Assembly: GCA_904501705.1 (NCBI GenBank)
Contig: CAJGCA010000004.1
Coordinates: 1 to 45,855 of the forward strand
Direction of reading: 5' to 3'
Source of the DNA: Clostridiaceae bacterium
GTDB lineage: Bacteria; Bacillota; Clostridia; Oscillospirales; Acutalibacteraceae
DNA: 45,855 nt
Shown: one piece after another, positions 7,248 to 12,875 of the stretch
Numbering within the stretch: position 1 is the stretch's first letter
Layout of the letters: the number at the start of each line of letters is the position of its first letter
Made by a program: the position numbers and the translations under genes
The notes under the pieces: model-generated
The model's input: the letters and a program-made list of their open reading frames with translations, nothing else
What the model was told of the DNA's origin: nothing
The model's database searches: none

Positions 7248-7292
7248 CCGGGTATCCGCCCGGTCGGGGTCTTGTGGCCCGGTTTCCCGGGC
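7248..7292 (-). promoter_or_regulatory. Twin GC-rich hairpins in the zinc-ribbon gene leader
   Basis: On the minus strand GCCCGG-GAAA-CCGGGC (7292-7277) has a GNRA tetraloop. It is followed by CCGGG-CGGATA-CCCGG (7263-7248), a variant of the hexaloop hairpin found in five other leaders. Both lie between the stop of the 7302-7544 gene and the ATG at 7240, so they sit in the mRNA. Neither has a T-run, so termination is not expected. Confidence 0.7.
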
Positions 7293-7301
7293 TGGGTTAA
7301 T

Positions 7302-7544
7302 TTAATTTCTTGCGCGGTCTGCACATAGGGACGGACACATTGAATAACGACCAAGCGGGTAAACGGTTTCAACACCCATTTGTTTACTAAAACCCAAAAT
7401 GCGGTTTTTTTGGATTTTGCCCGTGTGGTTATCCTTTATCGTAATGGTTGAATCTGTGCGGGCAATAACCGTATAACCCCAAACACATTCGTAATCGCAA
7501 ATGCTTCTGCATTCGTAAACCTTGCCAATTTCAAAACGTACCAT
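7302..7544 (-). CDS. Early protein, 80 aa, unknown
   Basis: Begins MVRFEIGKVYECRS. A short, probably beta-rich domain (EIGKVYEC, GYTVIARTDSTITIKDNHTGK) suggests a small SH3-like or OB-like barrel, followed by a Cys-containing tail. It is the first gene behind a strong promoter with the recurrent leader. Similar beta-barrel early proteins are common in gut Bacteroidales phages, with no known function. Start chosen at the first ATG after the leader hairpin. Confidence 0.65.
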   Translation of the reverse strand: MVRFEIGKVYECRSICDYECVWGYTVIARTDSTITIKDNHTGKIQKNRILGFSKQMGVETVYPLGRYSMCPSLCADRARN

Positions 7545-7635
7545 AACAAAAAATCTTTGCCCGGAACCCGCCGGGGCGGTGGTGTTGTATCCTCAACCCG
7601 GGTACAAAGATAGGTATTATTTTTAATTACCAAAA
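7545..7635 (-). promoter_or_regulatory. Promoter plus recurrent structured leader, copy 1
   Basis: TTTTG (7635-7631), an 18-nt spacer and TATCTTTG (7612-7605) form a consensus promoter. The leader begins with ACCCGGGTTGAGGA and carries the stem-loop CCCGG-CGGGTT-CCGGG (7575-7560), then an A-rich run to the ATG at 7544. The same plan recurs at 8936-9027, 11488-11580 and 44425-44516. Confidence 0.75.
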
Positions 7636-7724
7636 TTTTTTTCATAATTTTTTATATTTTCTATTCATTTTCGTGGGGCCACGAAAATAGTGCGCCCTAT
7701 TTGCCCCAATCTTATTTTTGACAG

Positions 7725-7811
7725 ATTTTCGATTTAACGGCATTTCTCACAAAAGATGATAAGTTATACCACCCGGAACACAAAAGCCCGGAAAACGGCT
7801 TAAAATGGGCC
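7725..7811. repeat. Intergenic repeat, copy 1 (partner at 11632-11708)
   Basis: Shares in the same order ATTTTCGATTTAA (7725-7737), GATGATAAGTTATACCACCC (7755-7774) and TAAAATGGGCC (7801-7811) with 11632-11708, with diverged DNA in between. In both places it lies immediately downstream, in the minus direction, of a short promoter-terminator unit. No gene is visible in 7636-7820. Confidence 0.75.
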
Positions 7812-7820
7812 ATTCCGGGC

Positions 7821-7904
7821 AAAAAGGAATCCGGGCCGCATTTCACAACGCACCCCGGATTTAATAGTTTGTAGTGAACGAAAACTTAATCAATGGCAAA
7901 GATA
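7821..7904 (-). ncRNA. Candidate short RNA A (promoter to terminator)
   Basis: TATCTTTG at 7904-7897 is a -7 match (the -33 box is poor). About 40 nt later comes a stem AATCCGGG/CCCGGATT (7861-7854 with 7835-7828), then CC and five T (7825-7821). The loop contains GTTGTGAAAT closed by GC pairs, the same 10-nt loop as at 11750-11759 and near 43990. The predicted RNA is about 70 nt with no reading frame. Confidence 0.5.
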
Positions 7905-7930
7905 CAATAAAATCGGGATAAAACCAATTG

Positions 7931-8344
7931 TTATTTGTATTCAGCGTTGATGTGTTTATGGATTAGCGAATAAACCGCCGTTATGGCCTGTTTGTTTTCG
8001 TTGTATTCGTCTTTGGTGCAATCAGCCACGAAATTTTCGAATTGTCTGTACAGGGCTTGCAACTGTTCCAACGTCATTGTGTATCGGGTGCATCCGGTTT
8101 CGTCAATGATGCCGCGTTTGATTATGTCTTTACGGTCCGGCCGGGTTCCCATCTTGTAATGAATGAACGCCCGTTGTGCTAAATCCTTGGGCGCGTCGTC
8201 CGGGTGCAACAACAGGGAATAAGCGGATGCGAATTTGGCATTGGGTCGGGCGGATTTAATCGTTACCGTCACATAATCCCCCGGGCGCGTCATTTGGTTG
8301 GTTTCGACCTCAACAACGTAATGTTCGATTTTGTACGTTTCCAT
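7931..8344 (-). CDS. Early protein, 137 aa, unknown
   Basis: Starts METYKIEHYVVEVETNQMTRPGDYVTVTIKSARPNA, a beta-hairpin-rich N-terminal half, followed by helices ending HKHINAEYK. Soluble, no cysteine or catalytic pattern. A GCAA-tetraloop hairpin and AAAGCGAT immediately precede the ATG. It is transcribed with the two genes upstream from the promoter near 9000 and ends just before the short RNA A promoter. Function unknown. Confidence 0.65.
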   Translation of the reverse strand: METYKIEHYVVEVETNQMTRPGDYVTVTIKSARPNAKFASAYSLLLHPDDAPKDLAQRAFIHYKMGTRPDRKDIIKRGIIDETGCTRYTMTLEQLQALYRQFENFVADCTKDEYNENKQAITAVYSLIHKHINAEYK

Positions 8345-8360
8345 ATCGCTTTTGAATTGT

Positions 8361-8380
8361 GGGGCCGGTTGCCCGGCCCC
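8361..8380 (-). promoter_or_regulatory. GCAA-tetraloop intergenic hairpin
   Basis: GGGGCCGG-GCAA-CCGGCCCC on the minus strand: a perfect 8-bp GC stem with a GNRA loop, six bases after the upstream stop and 17 bases before the next ATG. No T-run follows. Likely a transcript stabiliser, processing site or protein-binding element. Confidence 0.75.
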
Positions 8381-8385
8381 GGGGG

Positions 8386-8709
8386 TTAATTGTTGTTAAT
8401 TAGGTTTTCGACCTGTTCAATTGTAAGGTACAACCAATTTCCGTTCTTTGCCAACGCGTGGGTCATTACGCCGAAAGCGGGTGTTTTCCATACAAAGTTT
8501 TCCGCGCCATTAATGTTGTGGTTAATGGGACCGTTCGCCATAAACAGATAACCAGACGTTCCGCGTTTTACATTCCCCTTGGTTGCGGCGGTGTATTCGA
8601 TACGCAATGCGCGGGAACCCTTGGTTAATGTGTAATTGGTATAACAACCGTGGCGGTCAATTTCACATTCGAACCCGGCGTTTTTGGCTATTTCAACAAT
8701 CGTTTTCAT
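8386..8709 (-). CDS. Early protein, 107 aa, unknown
   Basis: Begins MKTIVEIAKNAGFECEIDR. The pattern of short strands (YTNYTLTKGSRALRIEYTA, KRGTSGYLFMANGPI) and a final helix LYLTIEQVENLINNN suggests a small alpha-beta protein. No cysteine cluster or enzyme motif. Flanked on both sides by GCAA-tetraloop hairpins; AAAGTGAT directly precedes the ATG. Function unknown. Confidence 0.65.
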   Translation of the reverse strand: MKTIVEIAKNAGFECEIDRHGCYTNYTLTKGSRALRIEYTAATKGNVKRGTSGYLFMANGPINHNINGAENFVWKTPAFGVMTHALAKNGNWLYLTIEQVENLINNN

Positions 8710-8725
8710 ATCACTTTGGGATTGT

Positions 8726-8745
8726 GGCCCGGGTTGCCCCGGGCC
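8726..8745 (-). promoter_or_regulatory. GCAA-tetraloop intergenic hairpin
   Basis: GGCCCGGG-GCAA-CCCGGGCC on the minus strand, a perfect 8-bp stem. Stem sequence differs from the hairpin at 8361-8380 while the pairing and the loop are kept, which supports selection on RNA structure. Confidence 0.75.
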
Positions 8746-8752
8746 GGGTTAA

Positions 8753-8935
8753 TTACTTTGAAAGTTGTGCAATCCGGCGTTCGATTTCCGAATGGAAATA
8801 CGGGGTTGAATTTTTGAGAATTTCGTAATTGGCAATCGTTTCTTCCTTTGTATAGGATTTCCGGCCAAACATTTTTTTGTACATTTTGGTCACTTGCGTT
8901 TTTTTGTAAGTGGCCATTGATTGCGTTTGATACAT
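8753..8935 (-). CDS. Small basic early protein, 60 aa
   Basis: Read from MYQTQSMATYKKTQVTKMYK, the first ATG after the leader hairpin; the in-frame ATG at 8917 is an alternative start. The first half is Lys/Thr-rich and basic, the second half a probable helix pair ending IERRIAQLSK. A nucleic-acid-binding role is possible on charge alone. First gene behind leader copy 2. Confidence 0.6.
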   Translation of the reverse strand: MYQTQSMATYKKTQVTKMYKKMFGRKSYTKEETIANYEILKNSTPYFHSEIERRIAQLSK

Positions 8936-9027
8936 TGTTTTGTTCTTTACCGGGAACCGGCCCGGGCCGTCGGATTCATTCCCGAATCCAAGGGCAAAGA
9001 TACAACCTTTTTTTTGAAATACCAAAA
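8936..9027 (-). promoter_or_regulatory. Promoter plus recurrent structured leader, copy 2
   Basis: TTTTG (9027-9023), a 20-nt spacer and TATCTTTG (9002-8995). The leader has GGATTC-GGGAAT-GAATCC, then GACGG and CCGGG-CCGGTT-CCCGG (8965-8950), then AAAGAAC and the ATG at 8935. The hexaloop hairpin is identical to the one at 44440-44455. Confidence 0.75.
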
Positions 9028-9099
9028 CTTTTTCTTTAATTTTTTCACTTTTTTTGAAAAAAGTTGCATTTTGCCCGAAAGAATACGCCCGGAACGTGG

Positions 9100-9107
9100 T
9101 ATATTTG
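9100..9107 (+). promoter_or_regulatory. -7 element for the plus-strand microprotein
   Basis: TATATTTG fits TAnnTTTG, 28 bases before the ATG at 9136. A TTTG at 9070-9073 is too far upstream (26-nt spacer) for a canonical -33 box, so promoter strength is uncertain. Confidence 0.5.
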
Positions 9108-9135
9108 CATCTGTAACCCTTAAAAGTATTGCATT

Positions 9136-9279
9136 ATGCCAATTCGTCGTGTGCCGGGCGGCTACCAATGGGGCCAAACCGGCAAAGTTTATCCCACAAA
9201 AGCACAAGCCGAAGCACAGGCCCGCGCCGCATATGCGTCCGGATACAGGGAAAAGCCCACGCAAAGCAAAAAGAAATAA
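9136..9279 (+). CDS. Plus-strand microprotein, 47 aa (MPIRRV-type)
   Basis: A 47-codon gene starting MPIRRVPGGYQWGQTGKVYP, followed by an Ala/Gln-rich helix and a Lys tail SKKK. Short plus-strand proteins of this pattern are familiar from other tailed phages, where the role is not known. It is the only protein gene here transcribed against the rest. It has its own -7 element and lies upstream of a second promoter and an intrinsic terminator facing the same way. The Gly-Tyr-Gln-Trp core and basic charge would fit a small partner or DNA-binding protein, but this is a guess. Confidence 0.7.
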   Translation: MPIRRVPGGYQWGQTGKVYPTKAQAEAQARAAYASGYREKPTQSKKK

Positions 9280-9282
9280 GGA

Positions 9283-9315
9283 ATTGGCGATTTTCGCCAA
9301 ATTTCCCTATCTTTG
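9283..9315 (+). promoter_or_regulatory. Plus-strand promoter overlapped by an inverted-repeat operator
   Basis: TATCTTTG at 9308-9315 is a consensus -7 element, and ATTG at 9283-9286 stands 21 nt upstream as a near -33 box. A perfect inverted repeat TTGGCGA-TTT-TCGCCAA (9284-9300) covers the -33 box and most of the spacer, where a bound repressor would block RNA polymerase. The binder is unknown; the HTH protein at 6570-6800 is one candidate. Confidence 0.6.
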
Positions 9316-9319
9316 CACC

Positions 9320-9390
9320 GTCTTTTTACCAACGTATCGCCCTTTCGGTATTCAGACCGCCACCCCGGGAATCGTCCGGGGTGGTTTTTT
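9320..9390 (+). ncRNA. Candidate plus-strand small RNA, about 70 nt
   Basis: Lies between the promoter at 9308-9315 and the terminator at 9360-9390, with no start codon. Its 5' half folds as GTCT-TTT-TACC, a 16-nt loop (9331-9346), then GGTA-TTC-AGAC. The loop exposes CGTATCGCC (9333-9341), complementary to GGCGATAC or GCGATACG just before four start codons (6383, 10425, 40769, 43472). A seed-presenting stem-loop plus terminator is the usual layout of a trans-acting sRNA. It would also be the 3' end of read-through from the 47-aa gene. Confidence 0.55.
9360..9390 (+). terminator. Intrinsic terminator of the plus-strand island
   Basis: CCACCCCGG (9360-9368), a 7-nt loop, CCGGGGTGG (9376-9384), then six T (9385-9390). 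Perfect 9-bp stem. The T-run touches the last codon of the convergent minus-strand gene ending at 9389. Confidence 0.9.
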
Positions 9391-9940
9391 ATCTGTTGTG
9401 GGGATTTCGCGCCCGGATTTGGGCGGCCAATTCCGGCCGATTCTTGCACATATAATCGTAAACGTACAATTCCCCATAAAAGCCGGTTTCCAATTGGTAA
9501 CGGGCCAGCGTTTCCGGGTCCAATTCGATGCAAGATACGTACATTTCTTTCCGAACGTCCCGGTGTAATGCCCGTTCAAACGTTGGGTCAATGTATTTAT
9601 CCCCAATCTTGACAAACGCGTGTTCAATCGGTAACAGGCCGTAACAATACGCGTAACCCTCAACGTATTTTGTCGGTAAATCAAAATCCAATATGAAATA
9701 CCATTGTTCGATTATCTGTATTAAATCAGCGGCGTTCTTGTAACACATTTTTTGTTGTGTCTTGTAACCGGCGATTTTGAACAGGAAATGCAATTGTTCC
9801 GGCGTGAATACGTCCCGCATCGGCACACATTCAACCGGCCGTGCATCTTTGGCCTGTTGGTCGAACCACGCCTTTTGTTCCGGGTTCCAATCCAAGGATG
9901 CCCGGGCGCGTAATTCTTCGATGATTAGGTTTGTTTCCAT
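9389..9940 (-). CDS. Conserved early protein, 183 aa, unknown
   Basis: Start METNLIIEELRARASLDW, placed just after the upstream stop; an upstream in-frame start would overlap the neighbour. A mixed alpha-beta protein with many Tyr and Phe (IIEQWYFILDFDLPTKY, YCYGLLPIEHAFVKIGDKYIDPTFE). The DPT/GDKYIDPT region and conserved His are reminiscent of small papain-like or transglutaminase-like folds in phages, but no catalytic triad can be fixed by eye. Function unknown. It ends against the plus-strand terminator. Confidence 0.65.
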   Translation of the reverse strand: METNLIIEELRARASLDWNPEQKAWFDQQAKDARPVECVPMRDVFTPEQLHFLFKIAGYKTQQKMCYKNAADLIQIIEQWYFILDFDLPTKYVEGYAYCYGLLPIEHAFVKIGDKYIDPTFERALHRDVRKEMYVSCIELDPETLARYQLETGFYGELYVYDYMCKNRPELAAQIRARNPHNR

Positions 9941-9941
9941 C

Positions 9942-10229
9942 TTATTGCAAATTTGGTGTTGTTTTTTCGCCGCCGCAAGATTCGGCCAATTGTATGGCCA
10001 TTGCTTCGTTTTCCGGGTCCTTTGGCACAACTATTTGGGCAATCTTGCCAAAGCAATCAAACAGATGGTAAACGGGCCGCAACGGGTGCATTAATTCATA
10101 ATGGAATATTTCCGGGCCGTATTCGTTTTCGAACTCAAATGCCAATACCCGGCAATCTTCCAATCGCTTGCCGTATTGGGCAAGGATTTCCCGGTATTGG
10201 TCTTTTCGGGGTAGTGTTTTTTTTGCCAT
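9942..10229 (-). CDS. Early protein, 95 aa, unknown
   Basis: Begins MAKKTLPRKDQYREILAQYG. An N-terminal basic helix is followed by alternating strands (CRVLAFEFENEYGPEIF, YELMHPLRPVYHLFDCFG). No known motif. It is two bases after the previous stop in this early operon and shares its direction and spacing. Function unknown. Confidence 0.65.
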   Translation of the reverse strand: MAKKTLPRKDQYREILAQYGKRLEDCRVLAFEFENEYGPEIFHYELMHPLRPVYHLFDCFGKIAQIVVPKDPENEAMAIQLAESCGGEKTTPNLQ

Positions 10230-10230
10230 A

Positions 10231-10425
10231 TTACTTTTGAATTTCTATTGTGCGCACAAATTCCCAAAACAGGATTCCAAACCCGATTGTTAACGAATAT
10301 GCATCCGCATACGGGCAAAATGAAATTCGCAAACAGGGAATAATAAAAAACAATCGGTTTCCACCATCTTTGAAACCGCCAAACACAAAACGTTTCGTGT
10401 AAACAATTTTCAATAATCTTTTCAT
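10231..10425 (-). CDS. Small hydrophobic early protein, 64 aa
   Basis: Read from MKRLLKIVYTKRFVFGG; the ATG is immediately preceded by GCGATACG, shared with the PD-(D/E)XK gene. The sequence alternates Phe/Ile-rich strands with FCPYADAYSLTIGFGILFWEF, which could be one membrane span or a tightly packed beta core. A longer in-frame extension upstream overlaps the neighbouring gene and is not used. Function unknown. Confidence 0.6.
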   Translation of the reverse strand: MKRLLKIVYTKRFVFGGFKDGGNRLFFIIPCLRISFCPYADAYSLTIGFGILFWEFVRTIEIQK

Positions 10426-10432
10426 CGTATCG

Positions 10433-10672
10433 CTATATAATAAATTGTTTTTCAATAATTGGCGTGGCGGGATATGTTTGCCGATAATAAATAACAACCC
10501 CAACGGATTCCGGAAAAATAAGAACGTTATTATAGAAAAAACCATTGTTCTTTACATTTTCGGCGATTGTTTTCATTTCGTTTTCATCTTTTGCGAAACC
10601 ATCGCAAATATGATAATGGATTTCCCGGTTTCCGTTTTTCTTTATTCCCCAAATAGAATATACTTTTTCCAT
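10433..10672 (-). CDS. Early protein, 79 aa, unknown
   Basis: Starts MEKVYSIWGIKKNGNREIHYHICDGF. Alternating strands with one central helix (DENEMKTIAENVKNN) give a beta-alpha-beta pattern without known motifs. It is preceded by a GAAA-tetraloop hairpin located between it and the upstream gene. More AT-rich than most genes around it. Function unknown. Confidence 0.6.
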   Translation of the reverse strand: MEKVYSIWGIKKNGNREIHYHICDGFAKDENEMKTIAENVKNNGFFYNNVLIFPESVGVVIYYRQTYPATPIIEKQFII

Positions 10673-10689
10673 ATTTCGTTATTTACGTT

Positions 10690-10705
10690 GGCCGGTTTCC
10701 CGGCC
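10690..10705 (-). promoter_or_regulatory. GAAA-tetraloop intergenic hairpin
   Basis: GGCCGG-GAAA-CCGGCC on the minus strand, six perfect pairs with a GNRA loop, between the stop of 10715-11242 and the ATG at 10672. No T-run follows, so it is not a terminator. Confidence 0.7.
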
Positions 10706-10714
10706 CGGGTTAAC

Positions 10715-11242
10715 TTATTTCATTTGGGAACGGATATATGAATACAAATCCCGCCTATCAACGCCCGTTCCGGCACAATCAAAACAAATGCCTTTACATA
10801 CGTGCGCAAATGCCGGGATAACGCCTTTGCCGTTGCATTTTGCACACCTACAAACACCGGCGCGGATTGAATCGAACCCGGAACGGTTGATTTCCATAAT
10901 ACGGGCAATCCTCGTGGAAAGTTGGGTAATATCAATGGAACGGTAAACAATGGGTTCAATACCCGTTTCGCCCCACATACGCCATTGACGGTTTTTCGGC
11001 ATCCAATGCCCAACATACCATTTACCAAACATTTGGAATTTATACCCAGTTCCGTGGCGTTTGCCATCATTACCCGTGTACATATAGCGGGAACCCGAAT
11101 TAACTTGTTCAGCCGGAATAAAGACAATTTCCAACAAGCCGGAATCAATCAGCGTGTTAATGGAACGGATAATGTAATTGCGGTTATCGCCCGTGTTGGC
11201 ATAACCGGCGGCGTTCAACATTTCGATAATATGGTTTTTCAT
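10715..11242 (-). CDS. Early protein with DnaJ-type zinc motif, 175 aa
   Basis: The N-terminus MKNHIIEMLNAAGYANTGDNRNY begins a probable winged-helix or helical domain. The centre is Trp/Tyr-rich (MFGKWYVGHWMPKNRQWRMWG). The C-terminus carries CAKCNGKGVI and CFDCAGTG, two CxxCxGxG zinc-knuckle units as in the DnaJ central domain, usually for protein or nucleic-acid binding. A ubiquitous early gene type in gut phages by general form, with no assigned role. Its ATG follows the 11254-11487 gene by 11 nt. Confidence 0.65.
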   Translation of the reverse strand: MKNHIIEMLNAAGYANTGDNRNYIIRSINTLIDSGLLEIVFIPAEQVNSGSRYMYTGNDGKRHGTGYKFQMFGKWYVGHWMPKNRQWRMWGETGIEPIVYRSIDITQLSTRIARIMEINRSGFDSIRAGVCRCAKCNGKGVIPAFAHVCKGICFDCAGTGVDRRDLYSYIRSQMK

Positions 11243-11253
11243 AACAGTAAGAA

Positions 11254-11487
11254 TTAAGCAACGTAAAAACTAATTTTCAGTCCCCGGCGCAACTTGCACA
11301 CAACTTTATCGTCCATCGTCGCAAAGGCACGGTCCAAAAGACGGTTGGTTAATTCAATGTCGTTAACCATCTTGATAAGGCCGGAAACGCCCACAAGCGT
11401 ATTAACCTTTTTGCCATCGAACAGGCCCGAAACCTTGATTTTGTAATTGCCGTTGATTTCGCGGGTGGTGTATTTTAACGTTGCCAT
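11254..11487 (-). CDS. Early protein, 77 aa, unknown
   Basis: Starts MATLKYTTREINGNYKIKVSGL, a beta-rich N-terminal half followed by helices (LIKMVNDIELTNRLLDRAFATM) and a basic strand KLRRGLKISFYVA. First gene of the early block, directly behind promoter/leader copy 3, so probably among the first and most highly made transcripts. Function unknown. Confidence 0.65.
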   Translation of the reverse strand: MATLKYTTREINGNYKIKVSGLFDGKKVNTLVGVSGLIKMVNDIELTNRLLDRAFATMDDKVVCKLRRGLKISFYVA

Positions 11488-11580
11488 AACTGTTTGTTCT
11501 TTTCCCGGAACCCGCCGGGTCGGTTGGAATCATTATCGCTTCCGGGTACAAAGGTAGTAATTAAATTTTAATTTCCAAAA
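11488..11580 (-). promoter_or_regulatory. Promoter plus recurrent structured leader, copy 3
   Basis: TTTTG (11580-11576), a 19-nt spacer and TACCTTTG (11556-11549). The leader has GGAA-GCGATAATGA-TTCC, then CCCGG-CGGGTT-CCGGG (11519-11504), then AAAAGAAC and the ATG at 11487. The hexaloop hairpin matches that of copy 1. Confidence 0.75.
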
Positions 11581-11631
11581 CTTTTTTTATAAATTTTTAC
11601 ATTTTGAGCAAAAAAAGTAATTTTTTGCTGA

Positions 11632-11708
11632 ATTTTCGATTTAAGACACTTTTTCCGTCCGGATGATAAGTTATACCACCCAATGGGCGAAAGTGTCTAA
11701 AATGGGCC
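11632..11708. repeat. Intergenic repeat, copy 2 (partner at 7725-7811)
   Basis: Contains ATTTTCGATTTAA (11632-11644), GATGATAAGTTATACCACCC (11662-11681) and TAAAATGGGCC (11698-11708) in the same order as copy 1. Part of a gene-free stretch from 11581 to 11822 that otherwise holds only the short RNA B unit and a promoter. Confidence 0.75.
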
Positions 11709-11735
11709 TTAAAATGCGAAATCGGCGGATGGCAC

Positions 11736-11821
11736 AAAAAAACGGGGACATTTCACAACGTCCCCGGGAAAAACTAAAAAACTAAACTCTTATATGTATA
11801 TATGGCTTCGCTACAAAGATA
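11736..11821 (-). ncRNA. Candidate short RNA B (promoter to terminator)
   Basis: TATCTTTG at 11821-11814 is a -7 match overlapping the end of the gene at 11823. About 45 nt on is a perfect 7-bp hairpin CGGGGAC (11766-11760), loop GTTGTGAAAT (11759-11750), GTCCCCG (11749-11743), then seven T (11742-11736). A strong intrinsic terminator only ~75 nt from a promoter, with no reading frame between. It also terminates late transcripts. Confidence 0.6.
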
Positions 11822-11822
11822 G

Positions 11823-12443
11823 TCATTTTTCAATTATTATGTGTTCCAATCCAATTATTGAATTATGCGGCGATTTTGAAACGCAATCCAATCGGCGGTT
11901 CTTTACTTTGTTGGTCCGCCACAGAAACCCAAGAAACCGTTTGTATTGGACCGTTTCGACCAAATACAGGGAATCACGATGTTCTAAAATTCCGGTAAAT
12001 TCTTCGGCGGTTAAAAGCCCGTTAAAATCATACCATATATCGCCGCAATGGACGGATACGGCCGGAACCCTTATCGAATCCCGGATGATAACCACAGTAT
12101 CCCGGGGAACGGCCCGCAAATCAATTATCGTTTGGGATTGCGTTTTATTCACGGCGGCCAAATCCCGGTTGCGGGTTTTCAACTGTTTTATCAATGCGGC
12201 ATCCTCTGCCCGGAAACGTTCGTATTCCTGTATGGTCAATTCAAGCGATTGCACCCGGGCCGCATTCAAGGAATCCCAGACCCGGTATTGTTCCACATCT
12301 GATAACAATGTGGCCGTATTTCCCTTGTATCGGTCACGTTCGCCGGTCAACGTTTCGATTCGTTTGTGTTGAAACCAAACCAAACAAAGGATTGCGACCA
12401 ATGCGGCCGCAATCCCGATTTCGATTTTAGTACGAACGCCCAT
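11823..12443 (-). CDS. Spanin-like membrane coiled-coil protein (DUF6549-like)
   Basis: A 206-aa protein with one N-terminal membrane segment (IEIGIAAALVAILCLVWF, about residues 7-24), then a long coiled coil (HKRIETLTGERDRYKGN through IKQLKTRNRDLAAV), then a beta-rich C-terminal domain ending RRLDCVSKSPHNSIIGLEHI. The arrangement, inner-membrane anchor plus periplasmic coiled coil, is that of an i-spanin. The C-terminal motif recalls the DUF6549 family of Bacteroidales phages, from memory. It lies at the end of the late region after the amidase, and its ATG overlaps the upstream stop (TAATG). Confidence 0.65.
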   Translation of the reverse strand: MGVRTKIEIGIAAALVAILCLVWFQHKRIETLTGERDRYKGNTATLLSDVEQYRVWDSLNAARVQSLELTIQEYERFRAEDAALIKQLKTRNRDLAAVNKTQSQTIIDLRAVPRDTVVIIRDSIRVPAVSVHCGDIWYDFNGLLTAEEFTGILEHRDSLYLVETVQYKRFLGFLWRTNKVKNRRLDCVSKSPHNSIIGLEHIIIEK

Positions 12444-12805
12444 TATCCGCCGATGTTTGTTTTATCGGTCGAATTGTAGGCCCAACCGCTTTCGGTGTGG
12501 TCGTACGAAACGGTTTCAACCGTTGACGCATCGGTGTACGTCAAGCACAAACCGCCGTTTTCGGCATCTTTGTACGAAACGACGTACAGATGTTTCGCGG
12601 TTCCGGTTTTCTTTGCAACCTTTGCGCCGATTTCCAACGCGTCAAGTTGTGCGCCGGTCAACGCCGTAATGTCGTCAACCTCAATGGGCGCGGCGGCGGC
12701 CGCAAGTGCTGAAAGGATGGGGGACAATGCGCCACCAATGTCAATTTGGTTGCCCTGTCCGGCGATTTTTTCGTTAATCAACGATACGATTTGTTCTTTG
12801 TTCAT
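12443..12805 (-). CDS. Late protein, 120 aa, unknown
   Basis: Begins MNKEQIVSLINEKIAGQGNQIDIGG, then an Ala-rich helix, then a beta-rich C-terminal domain (AKHLYVVSYKDAENGGLCLTY, VSYDHTESGWAYN). The N-terminal helices resemble the start of the receptor-binding protein at 14542-16776 in style (EEITGNILQQALIAMIDAL), so it may be a tail-associated small protein. It has its own -7 element at 12843-12836. Function unknown. Confidence 0.6.
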   Translation of the reverse strand: MNKEQIVSLINEKIAGQGNQIDIGGALSPILSALAAAAAPIEVDDITALTGAQLDALEIGAKVAKKTGTAKHLYVVSYKDAENGGLCLTYTDASTVETVSYDHTESGWAYNSTDKTNIGG

Positions 12806-12835
12806 AAGGTGATAGAAGTTAATGGTTTACGGTTA

Positions 12836-12843
12836 CAAAGATA
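12836..12843 (-). promoter_or_regulatory. -7 element upstream of the 12443-12805 gene
   Basis: TATCTTTG on the minus strand, 31 nt before the ATG at 12805. A TTTG lies 22 nt upstream, slightly beyond the usual spacing. It would restore expression of the lysis-end genes downstream of the GIY-YIG insertion. Confidence 0.6.
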
Positions 12844-12875
12844 TTAAATTTTTCTACGCCCTACACAAATTGCAA

